The position numbers were made by a program, and so were the translations under genes. From Tannerella sp. (lineage in GTDB: Bacteria; Bacteroidota; Bacteroidia; Bacteroidales; Tannerellaceae): a DNA stretch of 10,671 nt. The notes under the pieces were generated by a model that did no database searches, was not told the origin of the DNA, and worked only from the letters and a program-made list of their open reading frames with translations. The stretch covers positions 1 through 10,671 of the forward strand of contig JAITAY010000208.1 in the NCBI GenBank assembly GCA_031283915.1. The letters run 5' to 3'. Below are positions 1 to 6,388 of the stretch, one piece after another (within the stretch, counting starts at the first letter, position 1; every line of letters begins with the position of its first letter).

Positions 1-173
1 ACGGTATTCGGCAGATATTCCACACTGGTGATCGGCGCCTTGCCGCCGATGATCCCGTTCAGGAAGTCGATGAGCAACTCCCTGTCCGAAAATATTTTCT
101 TGAATCCGAAATCCGTTCGCGGGTTCAGATACACTTCACCGGTTTCCGTCGTTTTTTCCATCTTGCTGACCAT
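1..173 (-). CDS. Rpn family recombination-promoting nuclease / putative transposase, N-terminal part only
   Basis: This partial gene begins at an ATG whose first base is 173 and leaves the window at position 1, so only about 57 codons are visible. After a short polar start (MVSKMEKTTE) the protein reads YLNPRTDFGFKKIF, then LLIDFLNGII. This is the hallmark N-terminus of the Rpn / PD-(D/E)XK transposase-like family (PF12784), where 'NP.tD.aFK.iF' and 'LLidFLN' open the nuclease fold. Family members are DNA endonucleases related to E. coli RpnA, which promotes RecA-independent recombination; they are abundant and multicopy in Bacteroidales. The catalytic acidic and lysine residues lie outside the window, so activity and intactness cannot be judged. 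A second in-frame ATG at 161 is an alternative start. The gene is divergent from the TonB gene. Confidence 0.85.
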   Translation of the reverse strand, partial: MVSKMEKTTETGEVYLNPRTDFGFKKIFSDRELLIDFLNGIIGGKAPITSVEYLPNT

Positions 174-202
174 TTATGGTTACTGTTCAAAAATTCATGC
201 TT

Positions 203-210
203 CAAAGTTA
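203..210 (-). promoter_or_regulatory. Bacteroidetes -7 box for the Rpn gene
   Basis: On the minus strand this reads TAACTTTG, a perfect match to the Bacteroidetes -7 consensus TAnnTTTG, 29 bases upstream of the ATG at 173. No good TTTG -33 box is seen at the usual spacing, so the call rests on the -7 box alone. Confidence 0.5.
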
Positions 211-258
211 CAAAGTTTCCGGAATATACGGAATATGATAAAGAATTGAAAGTTGAAA

Positions 259-280
259 ATTATACTGCACGCGGTATAAT
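259..280. repeat. Dispersed palindromic repeat, copy 1
   Basis: The arms ATTATAC (259-265) and GTATAAT (274-280) are exact inverse complements, and one wobble plus one G-C pair extend the stem inward around a CACG loop. The 17 bases at 260-276 (TTATACTGCACGCGGTA) recur exactly at 10409-10425. The similarity continues past the core as TAATT and CGC if small gaps are allowed. This looks like one copy of a small dispersed intergenic palindrome. It lies about 90 bases upstream of the Rpn gene start. Confidence 0.6.
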
Positions 281-378
281 TCGCTGGAGCGATGTTAAAA
301 AAGCGCTGTTCCTCCGGTTTACTCCTCACTTTGGGGAAATGGGTTTGCGAGAGAAATTTGGATGTGGTTGCCCTGCGT

Positions 379-403
379 TTTTTTTTGTCTATCACAAAAA
401 AAA
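379..403. repeat. A/T-run inverted repeat
   Basis: TTTTTTTTGT (379-388) and ACAAAAAAAA (394-403) are perfect 10-base inverse complements around the loop CTATC. A second symmetry overlaps it: TCAC (392-395) and GTGA (404-407) flank eight A's. It sits about 55 bases upstream of the TonB -7 box. It could be an AT-rich upstream element, a weak hairpin or an operator; the sequence does not decide. Confidence 0.4.
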
Positions 404-457
404 GTGAAAGACACATCTTTTTCTCCATTTGACTGTACCGTCTGTCAAATTATTCCC

Positions 458-465
458 TACCTTTG
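458..465 (+). promoter_or_regulatory. Bacteroidetes -7 box for the TonB gene
   Basis: TACCTTTG matches TAnnTTTG perfectly and lies 29 bases before the ATG at 495. A convincing -33 TTTG is not present at the expected spacing; the nearest TTTG, at 429-432, is too far upstream. Confidence 0.55.
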
Positions 466-494
466 CTACGGAAAAAATTTAAAATGAATGAACT

Positions 495-1193
495 ATGGAA
501 ATCAAGAAATCGCCCAAGGCTGACTTGGAAAGAGGGAAGGGACTAAGCCTTTTAATGGGTTTGGTCGTCGGATTAGCCGTCTTGTTTGTAGGTTTCGAAT
601 GGGGGGCAAAAGAGTTCAAGGTGGAAACGAGTGAAGGGGTCACTGATATCCTTGCCGAGGATGAGATTGAAATCACCAAACAGGAAGAAGAACCGCCGCC
701 ACCGCCGCCACCACCGCCGGCACAAGTGGTTGCCGAAGTATTGAACGTCGTGGAGGATGATGCGAATGTGGAAAATGCCGATTTGATGTCGACAGAAGAC
801 AATGCGAATGCTGCACAGGCGGAAACCTACGTTCCTCAGGTGGTAGAAGCGCAGGAAGAAGAAGAGGATGAAAATCATATTTTCGTCATAGTAGAAGAAC
901 CGGCGGAATTTCCGGGTGGACAGGTGGCATTGCTGACCTATCTGAAAGAAGCCATCAAATATCCGGTCGTTGCACAGGAAAACGGGATACAGGGTCGCGT
1001 TACGTGTTCCTTTACCATCAACAAGGATGGCAGTATTGTAGACGTAGAAGTGCTTCGTGGAGTGGATCCTTCGTTGGACAGGGAAGCTATTCGCGTGATC
1101 AATGCGATGCCCAAATGGAAACCGGGCAAGCAAAGAGGAAAACCGGTGCGTGTGAAGTACAATCTGCCGGTTCTCTTCCGGTTACAAAATTAA
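495..1193 (+). CDS. TonB-family energy transducer protein
   Basis: This 232-residue protein links the inner-membrane ExbB-ExbD proton motor to outer-membrane TonB-dependent receptors. A short cytoplasmic N-terminus is followed by one membrane anchor (about residues 17-36). An acidic stretch leads into a run of nine prolines (67-75), the usual periplasm-spanning spacer, then a long Glu/Asp/Ala-rich linker (about 83-128). The C-terminal TonB domain (about 150-231) carries the family pattern YPVVAQENGIQGRV, FTINKDGSI, DREAIRVINAMPKWKPGKQRGKPV and the final strand YNLPVLFRL. Length and layout fit typical Bacteroidales TonB proteins. It has its own -7 box and terminator, so it is probably transcribed alone. 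The exbB/exbD operon 2.2 kb downstream supplies the likely partners. The exact receptors it serves cannot be told. Confidence 0.92.
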   Translation: MEIKKSPKADLERGKGLSLLMGLVVGLAVLFVGFEWGAKEFKVETSEGVTDILAEDEIEITKQEEEPPPPPPPPPAQVVAEVLNVVEDDANVENADLMSTEDNANAAQAETYVPQVVEAQEEEEDENHIFVIVEEPAEFPGGQVALLTYLKEAIKYPVVAQENGIQGRVTCSFTINKDGSIVDVEVLRGVDPSLDREAIRVINAMPKWKPGKQRGKPVRVKYNLPVLFRLQN

Positions 1194-1235
1194 TCCGTGA
1201 TTTTTGAGCGGAGATAATCTTAATTTTTTCATTGG

Positions 1236-1267
1236 AAAAGGCCGTTCCTGAGTGAGTGGCCTTTTTT
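1236..1267 (+). terminator. Rho-independent terminator after the TonB gene
   Basis: AAAAGGCC (1236-1243) pairs with GGCCTTTT (from 1258), a perfect 8-bp stem around a 14-base loop, and ends in a run of six T's (1262-1267). It sits 42 bases past the stop codon. The next gene starts only about 20 bases further on. Confidence 0.8.
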
Positions 1268-1286
1268 ATTGATATACATTTATCTT

Positions 1287-2273
1287 ATGATGTTGTCATT
1301 TGAACAAATTCTGCGGATGGTAGAAACGGCTATCGGCGAGCTTCGCTTTGAAGCGCAGCCTCGAAGTTTATTTATTCCGATTGAATACACGCTTTCCATA
1401 GGCGGAAAACGGATTCGCCCGGCATTCATGTTGATGGCGTGCAATCTGTACAGTGAAAGCGTAGACAAAGCGCTGAAACCGGCATTAGGCATGGAAATGT
1501 TTCATAATTTCACGTTATTGCACGATGACTTGATGGATGGAGCCATCCGTCGGCGTCATCAGCCGACCGTACATGAAAAATGGAATCCGAACACAGCCAT
1601 TCTTTCGGGCGATGCCATGCTGATTCTTGCCTACCAGCTGATAGGCGAGACGGATTCGTCTTTTTTGAAGGATACACTGACGCTGTTCACCCAAACCGCC
1701 CTGGAAATATGCGAAGGCCAGCAATACGACATGGAATTTGAGTCGCGGCAGGAAGTAACGGAAGATGATTACATTGAAATGATCCGTCTGAAAACAGCCG
1801 TTCTTCTTGCCTGTTGCCTGAAAGCCGGGGCGTTGATCGGAGGCGCGCCGAAAGAAGACGTTGAATCTCTTTACCGGTTCGGGATTCACGTTGGACTGGC
1901 ATTTCAGTTGCAGGATGATTTATTGGATGTATATGGAGATCCGTTGACTTTCGGAAAAAACATCGGGGGCGACATTCTGTGCAACAAAAAAACGTTTCTG
2001 CTGATTCATGCCATGAGGCGGGCATCGGAACAACAGCGCGCCGTCATCCGGCAATATCAGCAGACAACAGGAAAAAACGCCTTCACACCGAAAGAAAAAA
2101 TCGCAGCCGTCACGGCCATTTACGACGATTTGAAGATTAAAGACTTCATTCAGGAAAAAATACAGCAGTATTACCGGTTGGCCATGTCCGATCTTTCACT
2201 GTTACACCTGCCGGCGGAACGACTGGCGACGTTACGTGAAGTGAGCCGGCAACTGATGATGAGAGAATCATAG
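1287..2273 (+). CDS. Polyprenyl (isoprenyl) diphosphate synthase, probably short-chain
   Basis: A 328-residue trans-isoprenyl diphosphate synthase that condenses IPP units onto an allylic diphosphate in the cytoplasm, feeding quinone, carotenoid or undecaprenyl synthesis. Visible motifs are GGKR (39-42) for IPP binding, the first Asp-rich motif DDLMD (80-84) followed by RRR (88-90), GQQYDM (144-149), KT (169-170), the second Asp-rich motif in QDDLLDVYGD (209-218) and GKNIGGDI (223-230). The key Mg-binding and substrate-binding residues are therefore present. A bulky Phe at position -5 before the first motif (F75) suggests a short product (C15-C20), an inference from family rules. ATG 1287 is preferred; an upstream in-frame TTG at 1269 abuts the terminator, and ATG 1290 is also possible. 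The TatD gene follows after 29 bases and is probably co-transcribed. Confidence 0.9.
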   Translation: MMLSFEQILRMVETAIGELRFEAQPRSLFIPIEYTLSIGGKRIRPAFMLMACNLYSESVDKALKPALGMEMFHNFTLLHDDLMDGAIRRRHQPTVHEKWNPNTAILSGDAMLILAYQLIGETDSSFLKDTLTLFTQTALEICEGQQYDMEFESRQEVTEDDYIEMIRLKTAVLLACCLKAGALIGGAPKEDVESLYRFGIHVGLAFQLQDDLLDVYGDPLTFGKNIGGDILCNKKTFLLIHAMRRASEQQRAVIRQYQQTTGKNAFTPKEKIAAVTAIYDDLKIKDFIQEKIQQYYRLAMSDLSLLHLPAERLATLREVSRQLMMRES

Positions 2274-2302
2274 AGATGCAGGAGTTTAGATTCAAAGGAG
2301 AT

Positions 2303-3088
2303 ATGAAAATCATCGATACGCATACGCATATCTATCTGGAGGAGTTTGATGCCGATCGCGACGAAGTCATCCGGAGAGCGAAGGCATCAGGTGTCGAAGC
2401 GCTTCTGCTGCCGAATGTCGACGTTACGACACAGGCGCCGCTGTTTAATTTATGTGATACCGAACCCGGTTTTACTTTTCCGATGATGGGGCTGCATCCA
2501 ACCAGTGTGGATGCGTCGTATGTTTCTCGGTTAAACCAAATCGAAAAAGCCCTTCCGTTACGCCGCTATTGCGGTATTGGAGAAATCGGAATTGATTTGT
2601 ACTGGGATCAGCATCATTTGCGGGAGCAGAAAATCGTGTTCGAGGAACAATTGCGATGGAGCCGGGCGTTGCAATTGCCGGTGTCCATTCATACACGAAG
2701 CGCCTTCGCGGAAGTGCTCGACAGCATTTACAGGGTGGGTACGAACGGTTTACGTGGTGTTTTTCACTGTTTCGGCGGTACGATGGATGAACTGGAGCAA
2801 ATCCGGCAGTTGTCCGGGTTTAAACTTGGTGTGAATGGAATTGTTACGTTCAAGAAATCGCCGTTGCCCGAAGTGCTCCGGCAGGCAGGGCTGGAAATGC
2901 TCCTCCTGGAAACCGATGCGCCCTATCTGGCGCCTTCGCCTTACCGCGGCAAACGGAATGAACCGTCATTTTTGTGGGAAATTGCCGGAAAAATCGCTTC
3001 GATATTTGAAACAAGTATGGATGACGTTCTTGAAACCATCCAAAAAAACACATTTGAAATATTTGATATACAATGCAATGAATTTTAG
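2303..3088 (+). CDS. TatD-family metal-dependent hydrolase (putative DNase)
   Basis: A 261-residue amidohydrolase-fold protein of the TatD/YcfH family, which are metal-dependent 3'-5' exonucleases in the cytoplasm linked to DNA repair or nucleic-acid clearance. Metal ligands fall where expected: HTH (H7 and H9), E94 in GIGEIGIDLYWD, H130 in SIHTRSA, H155 in GVFHCFGG and D205 in LLETDAPYLAP, followed by the family motif RGKRNEP (215-221). No key residue is missing and the length matches the family. ATG 2303 is preferred because IIDTHTHIY starts the fold at once and AAAGGAG lies just before it, though closer than usual. An in-frame ATG at 2276 would add nine residues and sit two bases after the synthase stop. 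It is probably in one operon with the polyprenyl synthase. The real substrate is unknown. Confidence 0.92.
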   Translation: MKIIDTHTHIYLEEFDADRDEVIRRAKASGVEALLLPNVDVTTQAPLFNLCDTEPGFTFPMMGLHPTSVDASYVSRLNQIEKALPLRRYCGIGEIGIDLYWDQHHLREQKIVFEEQLRWSRALQLPVSIHTRSAFAEVLDSIYRVGTNGLRGVFHCFGGTMDELEQIRQLSGFKLGVNGIVTFKKSPLPEVLRQAGLEMLLLETDAPYLAPSPYRGKRNEPSFLWEIAGKIASIFETSMDDVLETIQKNTFEIFDIQCNEF

Positions 3089-3118
3089 GGAGAAAAAAAA
3101 ACGAGGTTATTGTATATT

Positions 3119-3176
3119 TTTTCAGGTTATAAGGCAATATATTTCAAGTAAAAATGAGATATTTGTAGCCTGAAAA
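3119..3176. repeat. Long-loop inverted repeat after the TatD gene
   Basis: TTTTCAGGTTA (3119-3129) and TAGCCTGAAAA (3166-3176) are inverse complements apart from one G-T wobble, around a 36-base AT-rich loop. It lies between the TatD stop and the tRNA. It could act as a weak terminator for the preceding genes, but no T-run follows directly. Confidence 0.35.
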
Positions 3177-3208
3177 GTTTGTTTATTGTATTTTCTCGTA
3201 ATCTACAG

Positions 3209-3228
3209 GCGTTTCCGGAGGGAGACGC
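3209..3228 (+). other. Short hairpin just before tRNA-Ser
   Basis: GCGTTTCC (3209-3216) pairs with GGAGACGC (3221-3228) with one wobble around a GGAG loop, ending five bases before the tRNA. It would form in the tRNA 5' leader and may influence leader processing; this is inference from folding by eye. Confidence 0.35.
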
Positions 3229-3233
3229 GGACA

Positions 3234-3321
3234 GGAGAGATGCTCGAGTGGTTGAAGAGGCACGCCTGGAAAGCGTGTATACGCCAAAAGCGTATCGCGG
3301 GTTCGAATCCCGCTTTCTCCG
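3234..3321 (+). tRNA. tRNA-Ser, anticodon GGA
   Basis: A complete class II tRNA of 88 bases. The acceptor strand GGAGAGA pairs with TTTCTCC (one G-T), followed by a G discriminator, as is normal for serine. The anticodon stem CACGC/GCGTG encloses the loop CTGGAAA, giving anticodon GGA (3268-3270), which reads UCC and UCU codons. The long variable arm (about 3278-3297, ACGC...GCGT) is typical of serine tRNAs. The T arm has the canonical GTTCGAATC loop with CGGG/CCCG stem bases. The 3' CCA is not encoded: GCAA follows, so the CCA must be added enzymatically. No terminator is seen before exbB. Confidence 0.96.
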
Positions 3322-3416
3322 CAAGATAATAAAAATGAACTATATAACAAATGAATTTATTAACAACTAAAAAATATAAAGAAAGAAGATTATTAATTTT
3401 AAACGATTGGACAACT

Positions 3417-4148
3417 ATGAAAAAGTTATTTACAAAAACATTCCTGGCTGTTTTAGCCTTGGGAACCTCTGTGGTAGCATTTGCGCAGGACGCAGCACCT
3501 GCTGAAGAAAGCTTTCATCAAGCTCTGAAAGTCAAGTTCATTGAAGGTAGTGCAGACTTTATGAGTATGATCGCCATTACGTTGATTTTAGGTTTGGCAT
3601 TCGCGTTGGAACGCATTATTTATTTGAATCTGGCAGATACCAATCCGAGTAAGATGCTGAAAGCGATTGAAGAAGCCCTTGACAAGGGAGATGTGGAAGC
3701 GGCTAAGGAAATTGCCCGCAACACCAGAGGCCCGATTGCATCCATTGCCGTTCAAGGCTTGATGAGAATTGATCAGGGAATTGATATTGTAGAGAAATCA
3801 GTCATTTCGTATGGCGGTGTGCAAGGCGGTTTGTTGGAAAAGAACCTGTCATGGATTACCTTGTTTATCGCGATGGCTCCGTCACTGGGCTTCCTGGGGA
3901 CGGTGATCGGTATGGTGATGGCATTCGACAAAATCGAACGTGTAGGCGATATCAGCCCGACCGTCGTAGCCGGTGGTATGAAAGTGGCCTTGATTACCAC
4001 GGTGGGCGGCTTGATTGTAGCGCTTATCCTGCAAGTATTTTACAATTATCTGTTAAGCAAACTGGAAGCCATTCTCAACAAAATGGAAGACGCGTCGATT
4101 ACATTGCTTGATATTGTAGTCAAATACAGTGTGAAATATCAAAAATAG
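3417..4148 (+). CDS. exbB: ExbB/TolQ/MotA-family proton channel protein
   Basis: This 243-residue inner-membrane protein is the channel-forming partner of ExbD and uses the proton gradient to energise TonB. An N-terminal signal peptide (MKKLFTKTFL... to about AFA-23, then QDAAPAEE) is normal for Bacteroidetes ExbB but absent from E. coli ExbB. Three membrane segments follow: about 49-70, 144-170 and 186-212. A cytoplasmic loop between the first two carries the family pattern DKGDVEAAKEIA. The signature APSLGFLGTVIGMVMAF (154-170) and the third helix starting KVALITTVGGL are classic MotA/TolQ/ExbB sequence. ATG 3417 is chosen because it starts a good signal peptide; an upstream in-frame ATG at 3351 would only add a charged 22-residue extension. 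It heads a tight four-gene operon. No clear -7 box was found for it, so read-through from the tRNA is possible. Confidence 0.94.
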   Translation: MKKLFTKTFLAVLALGTSVVAFAQDAAPAEESFHQALKVKFIEGSADFMSMIAITLILGLAFALERIIYLNLADTNPSKMLKAIEEALDKGDVEAAKEIARNTRGPIASIAVQGLMRIDQGIDIVEKSVISYGGVQGGLLEKNLSWITLFIAMAPSLGFLGTVIGMVMAFDKIERVGDISPTVVAGGMKVALITTVGGLIVALILQVFYNYLLSKLEAILNKMEDASITLLDIVVKYSVKYQK

Positions 4149-4156
4149 TCGGTATC

Positions 4157-4630
4157 ATGGCTGTAACAAAAATCAGAAGAATATCAAGCTGGACGCTGTG
4201 GGCAGTGGCGCTGGTCAGTGTCGTTGTGCTGGGGCTCTTCTATACGGGAGGAGTCGTGGATCCCAACGCGGAACAAAAGGCGCCGGTCAATACCGACTTG
4301 TTGCTATATTGGTGTTATATCATATTCGCTATCACCATCGTCACGATGCTAATTTTAGGACTGTTTCAATTCATATCCACTGTGAGAGCGAAGCCGAAAT
4401 CGGCGCTGGCTTCCTTGGGGGTGCTGATTCTGTTTGCCGGACTGCTGGGACTTACCTACTCAATGGGAAACGGAACGGCTTTGTCGGGAATTAATGAAGA
4501 TTCGGCGCAGTTTAATACCTCGTTCTGGTTGAAAATATCGGATATGTGGATTTATAGCATGTTCATCTTGCTGGCGGTCTGTGTGCTGGCAATGATAAGC
4601 GGAACGGTGCTGAAAGTGTTTAGAAGATAA
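4157..4630 (+). CDS. Four-helix membrane protein of the exbB-exbD operon, function unknown
   Basis: A 157-residue integral membrane protein with no recognised domain. Four hydrophobic segments are visible at about 12-30, 48-72, 83-101 and 129-152. A short basic N-terminus (KIRR) suggests the N-terminus is cytoplasmic, and the C-terminus ends in the basic KVFRR, also probably cytoplasmic. The loop between helices 1 and 2 contains DPNAEQKAPVNTD; the loop between helices 3 and 4 is polar and Asn/Ser-rich. The gene starts eight bases after exbB and ends 22 bases before exbD, so it is almost certainly co-transcribed with them. By association it may be an accessory part of the ExbB-ExbD motor or an assembly factor; the sequence does not show which. 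Confidence 0.85.
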   Translation: MAVTKIRRISSWTLWAVALVSVVVLGLFYTGGVVDPNAEQKAPVNTDLLLYWCYIIFAITIVTMLILGLFQFISTVRAKPKSALASLGVLILFAGLLGLTYSMGNGTALSGINEDSAQFNTSFWLKISDMWIYSMFILLAVCVLAMISGTVLKVFRR

Positions 4631-4652
4631 TGATTTAAATACGGAAAAGAAA

Positions 4653-5243
4653 ATGGGCAAAAAAAGAAAAGTCCCCGGGGTGAATGCAACTTCCTCTGCC
4701 GACATTGCTTTCATGCTGCTTCTATTCTTCCTCTTGACTACATCTATGAATACAGATCAGGGACTGGCCAGGCGTTTGCCTCCGCCACCCGACAAGGAAA
4801 CCCTGGACAAACCCATAGATATCAAAAAGAGGAATATGTTGCGGCTGTTAGTCAATCTGGACGGTCAGATCCTTTGCGGAGACGAGTTTATCGACATCAG
4901 TCAATTGAAAGACAGGGCAAAGGAATTTATTGCCAATCCGCGTGACGATGAGCATTTACCGGAAAAGATCGAAGAAGTGGTGCCTTTTTTTGATGGCCGA
5001 ACGATGATTTGTAAGCCTCACGTAATCTCACTTCAGAATGACAGGGGAACGTCCTATCAGAAATATCTTGAAGTACAGAACGAATTGGCGGCTGCCTATC
5101 GGGAATTGCGCGATGATCTTTCAATGATGAAATGGAATAAAAAATTTAACGAATTGGATGAGGAACATCAAAAGGCTGTGCAGACGATTTATCCGCAACA
5201 TATATCGGAAGCAGAACCTAAAAATTATGGAGACAAGAAGTAA
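4653..5243 (+). CDS. exbD: ExbD/TolR-family biopolymer transport protein, long form
   Basis: A 196-residue protein with a short cytoplasmic basic N-terminus and one membrane helix (about 16-33) containing SSADIAFMLLLFFLLTT. Asp17 in that helix is at the position of the proton-carrying Asp of E. coli ExbD (D25). A proline-rich turn (RRLPPPPDKE, 41-50) leads to the periplasmic domain, in which LLVNLDGQILCGDEFIDISQLKDRA fits the ExbD fold. It is longer than the usual 130-150 residues: the C-terminal half (about 125-196) is helical, charged and contains LEVQNELAAAYRELRDD. The extra region may mediate contacts with TonB or with the second ExbD. It overlaps the next gene by one base (TAATG), indicating translational coupling. 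Confidence 0.9.
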   Translation: MGKKRKVPGVNATSSADIAFMLLLFFLLTTSMNTDQGLARRLPPPPDKETLDKPIDIKKRNMLRLLVNLDGQILCGDEFIDISQLKDRAKEFIANPRDDEHLPEKIEEVVPFFDGRTMICKPHVISLQNDRGTSYQKYLEVQNELAAAYRELRDDLSMMKWNKKFNELDEEHQKAVQTIYPQHISEAEPKNYGDKK

Positions 5244-5710
5244 TGGGAAAGTTTAGTAAAGCGGGCGGACGTGAAATGCCCGAATTAAATACATCATCCT
5301 TGCCCGACCTGGTGTTTGCGACTTTGTTCTTTTTCATGATGGTAACGACCATGCGCGAAGTCACGCTGAAAATACAGTTTCGGGCACCTCAGGCAACCGA
5401 ACTGCAGAAGCTGGAGAAGAAATCGCTGGTAACATTCATCTATGTGGGTAAACCAACGGCGGAATTTGCTGCAAAAATGGGTAGCGAATCGCGTATTCAA
5501 TTGAACGACAAATTCGCGGAAATTTCAGAAGTCGGAACCTATATCGGACAGGAAAAGTCCAGTATGAAAGAAGAAGACCAACCCTATATGACTGTGTCCA
5601 TCAAGGCCGATCGTGAAACGAAAATGGGGATTGTCACCGACCTCAAACAGGCGTTGCGCGATGCGTATGCGCTAAAAATCAGCTATTCGGCACAGAAAAC
5701 GATTCAGTGA
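5243..5710 (+). CDS. exbD: ExbD/TolR-family biopolymer transport protein, second paralogue
   Basis: A 155-residue ExbD-like protein with a cytoplasmic N-terminus, one membrane helix (about 20-37, SLPDLVFATLFFFMMVTT) and a periplasmic domain. Asp22 matches the conserved proton-pathway aspartate. The periplasmic domain contains LVTFIYVGKP, RIQLNDKFAEISEV, YMTVSIKADRETKMGIVTDLKQALRDA and a final LKISYSAQ strand. Its usual length and sequence differ clearly from the preceding exbD, so this is not a recent duplication. The start codon overlaps the stop of the previous gene, and a strong terminator follows, making this the last gene of the operon. Two distinct ExbD proteins next to one ExbB suggest either a mixed ExbD dimer in the channel or alternative motors. 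Confidence 0.9.
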   Translation: MGKFSKAGGREMPELNTSSLPDLVFATLFFFMMVTTMREVTLKIQFRAPQATELQKLEKKSLVTFIYVGKPTAEFAAKMGSESRIQLNDKFAEISEVGTYIGQEKSSMKEEDQPYMTVSIKADRETKMGIVTDLKQALRDAYALKISYSAQKTIQ

Positions 5711-5727
5711 CGTGCCGTAAAGTTTTC

Positions 5728-5763
5728 AAAAAAGGTTGAATCCGTTAAGATTCAGCCTTTTTT
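5728..5763 (+). terminator. Rho-independent terminator of the exbB-exbD operon
   Basis: AAAAAAGGTTGAATC (5728-5742) pairs with GATTCAGCCTTTTTT (5749-5763): a 15-bp stem with one G-T pair, a six-base loop and a T-run. It lies 17 bases after the second exbD stop. The A-run on the left arm means it could also work on the opposite strand. Confidence 0.9.
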
Positions 5764-5961
5764 GTTATTTACAGATGGCATGACGGGGTTTGTGCATGAA
5801 TATAAAACAATCACGCCTGTCCGGTAAAATCACAAAAAGTTGTTTTGGCATTTGTAAGCAGATGTAAAAGAGCTGATCTGTGTCCGGTTTTCAAAAGCAG
5901 ACCGCCTGCATTTTCATTGACGATCGTCGAACTTCGTTGCCTGACTGTATGCGTTCCGCTG
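5764..5961. other. Intergenic sequence before the 42-bp repeat array
   Basis: About 200 bases with no recognised gene or RNA. The last part (about 5930-5957) resembles a decayed repeat unit, ending GCGTTCCG, offset by 14 bases from the regular array. No -7 box was identified here. Confidence 0.5.
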
Positions 5962-6246
5962 GATTGCGTCCGTTTCGGTCTGAAATGTTGGGAATCCTGC
6001 GAAGACTGCATCCGTTTCAGTCTGAAATGTTCGGAAACCTGCCGGGACTGTGTCCGTTTCAGTCTGAAATGTTCGGAAACCTGTCGGGATTGTGTCCGTT
6101 TCAGTCTGAAATGTTCGGAAACCTGTCGGGATTGTGTCCATTTCAGACTGAAATGTTCGGAAACCTGACGGGATTGCGTCCGTTTCAGACTGAAATGTTC
6201 GGAAACCTGCCGGGATTGCGTCCGTTTCGGTCTGAGATGTTTGAAA
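5962..6246. repeat. Tandem array of seven 42-bp palindromic repeats
   Basis: Seven copies of a 42-bp unit follow each other without spacers. The CCGTTTC (or CCATTTC) anchors begin at 5970, 6012, 6054, 6096, 6138, 6180 and 6222. The middle four to five copies are nearly identical; the first and last are diverged, and the last loses similarity after about 6240. Each unit contains a palindrome TTTCAG-n-CTGAAA; in the fifth copy this extends to CATTTCAG-A-CTGAAATG. Because 42 is a multiple of three and the unit lacks stops in several frames, long open frames with 14-residue repeats appear on both strands. None has a convincing start, promoter or known domain, and changes between copies do not favour synonymous sites in the main plus frame, so I read the array as non-coding. 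It is not a CRISPR. Confidence 0.85.
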
Positions 6247-6319
6247 ATCAAAGACTCAATGCTTTTCGGGAAAAATGACCGTCACAGGCATCTTTTAGAA
6301 ACCAAAAAATAGTGACAGG

Positions 6320-6350
6320 TTCGCAGAAATCTGATTTTTTATTATCTTTG
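6320..6350 (+). promoter_or_regulatory. Bacteroidetes promoter for the Lrp/AsnC gene
   Basis: The -7 box TATCTTTG (6343-6350) matches TAnnTTTG perfectly, and TTCG (6320-6323), one base off TTTG, lies 19 bases upstream, the expected spacing. The ATG is at 6389, giving a short AT-rich leader. Confidence 0.65.
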
Positions 6351-6388
6351 AACATTTTCCAAGGATAATAAATAAAATAATTCAAGTT

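Larger units (their letters stand above)
174..494. other. Intergenic region between the divergent Rpn and TonB genes
   Basis: About 320 bases with no credible gene. It holds the outward -7 box for each flanking gene (203-210 minus, 458-465 plus), a small palindrome at 259-280 shared with the right end of the window, and an A/T-run hairpin at 379-403. Nothing else is recognised between 281 and 375. Confidence 0.7.

Noticed and set aside
195..428. Minus-strand open frame upstream of the TonB gene
   Set aside because: Low-complexity translation with no recognisable family; it covers the Rpn promoter and the dispersed palindrome.
573..1133. Long minus-strand open frame opposite the TonB gene
   Set aside because: It is the antisense shadow of a well-supported TonB domain protein and shows no family features.
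3179..3370. Open frames on both strands over the tRNA (3179-3370 plus, 3127-3324 minus)
   Set aside because: They cover the tRNA-Ser gene; the minus frame peptide RDSNPRYAFG is a typical artefact of reading a tRNA T-arm backwards.
5962..6246. CRISPR array
   Set aside because: The 42-bp units abut with no unique spacers and are imperfect; no cas genes are nearby.
6281..6316. GTCAC...GTGAC pair as an Lrp autoregulatory operator
   Set aside because: The five-base arms are 26 bases apart and do not match an established Lrp-type site; too weak to call.
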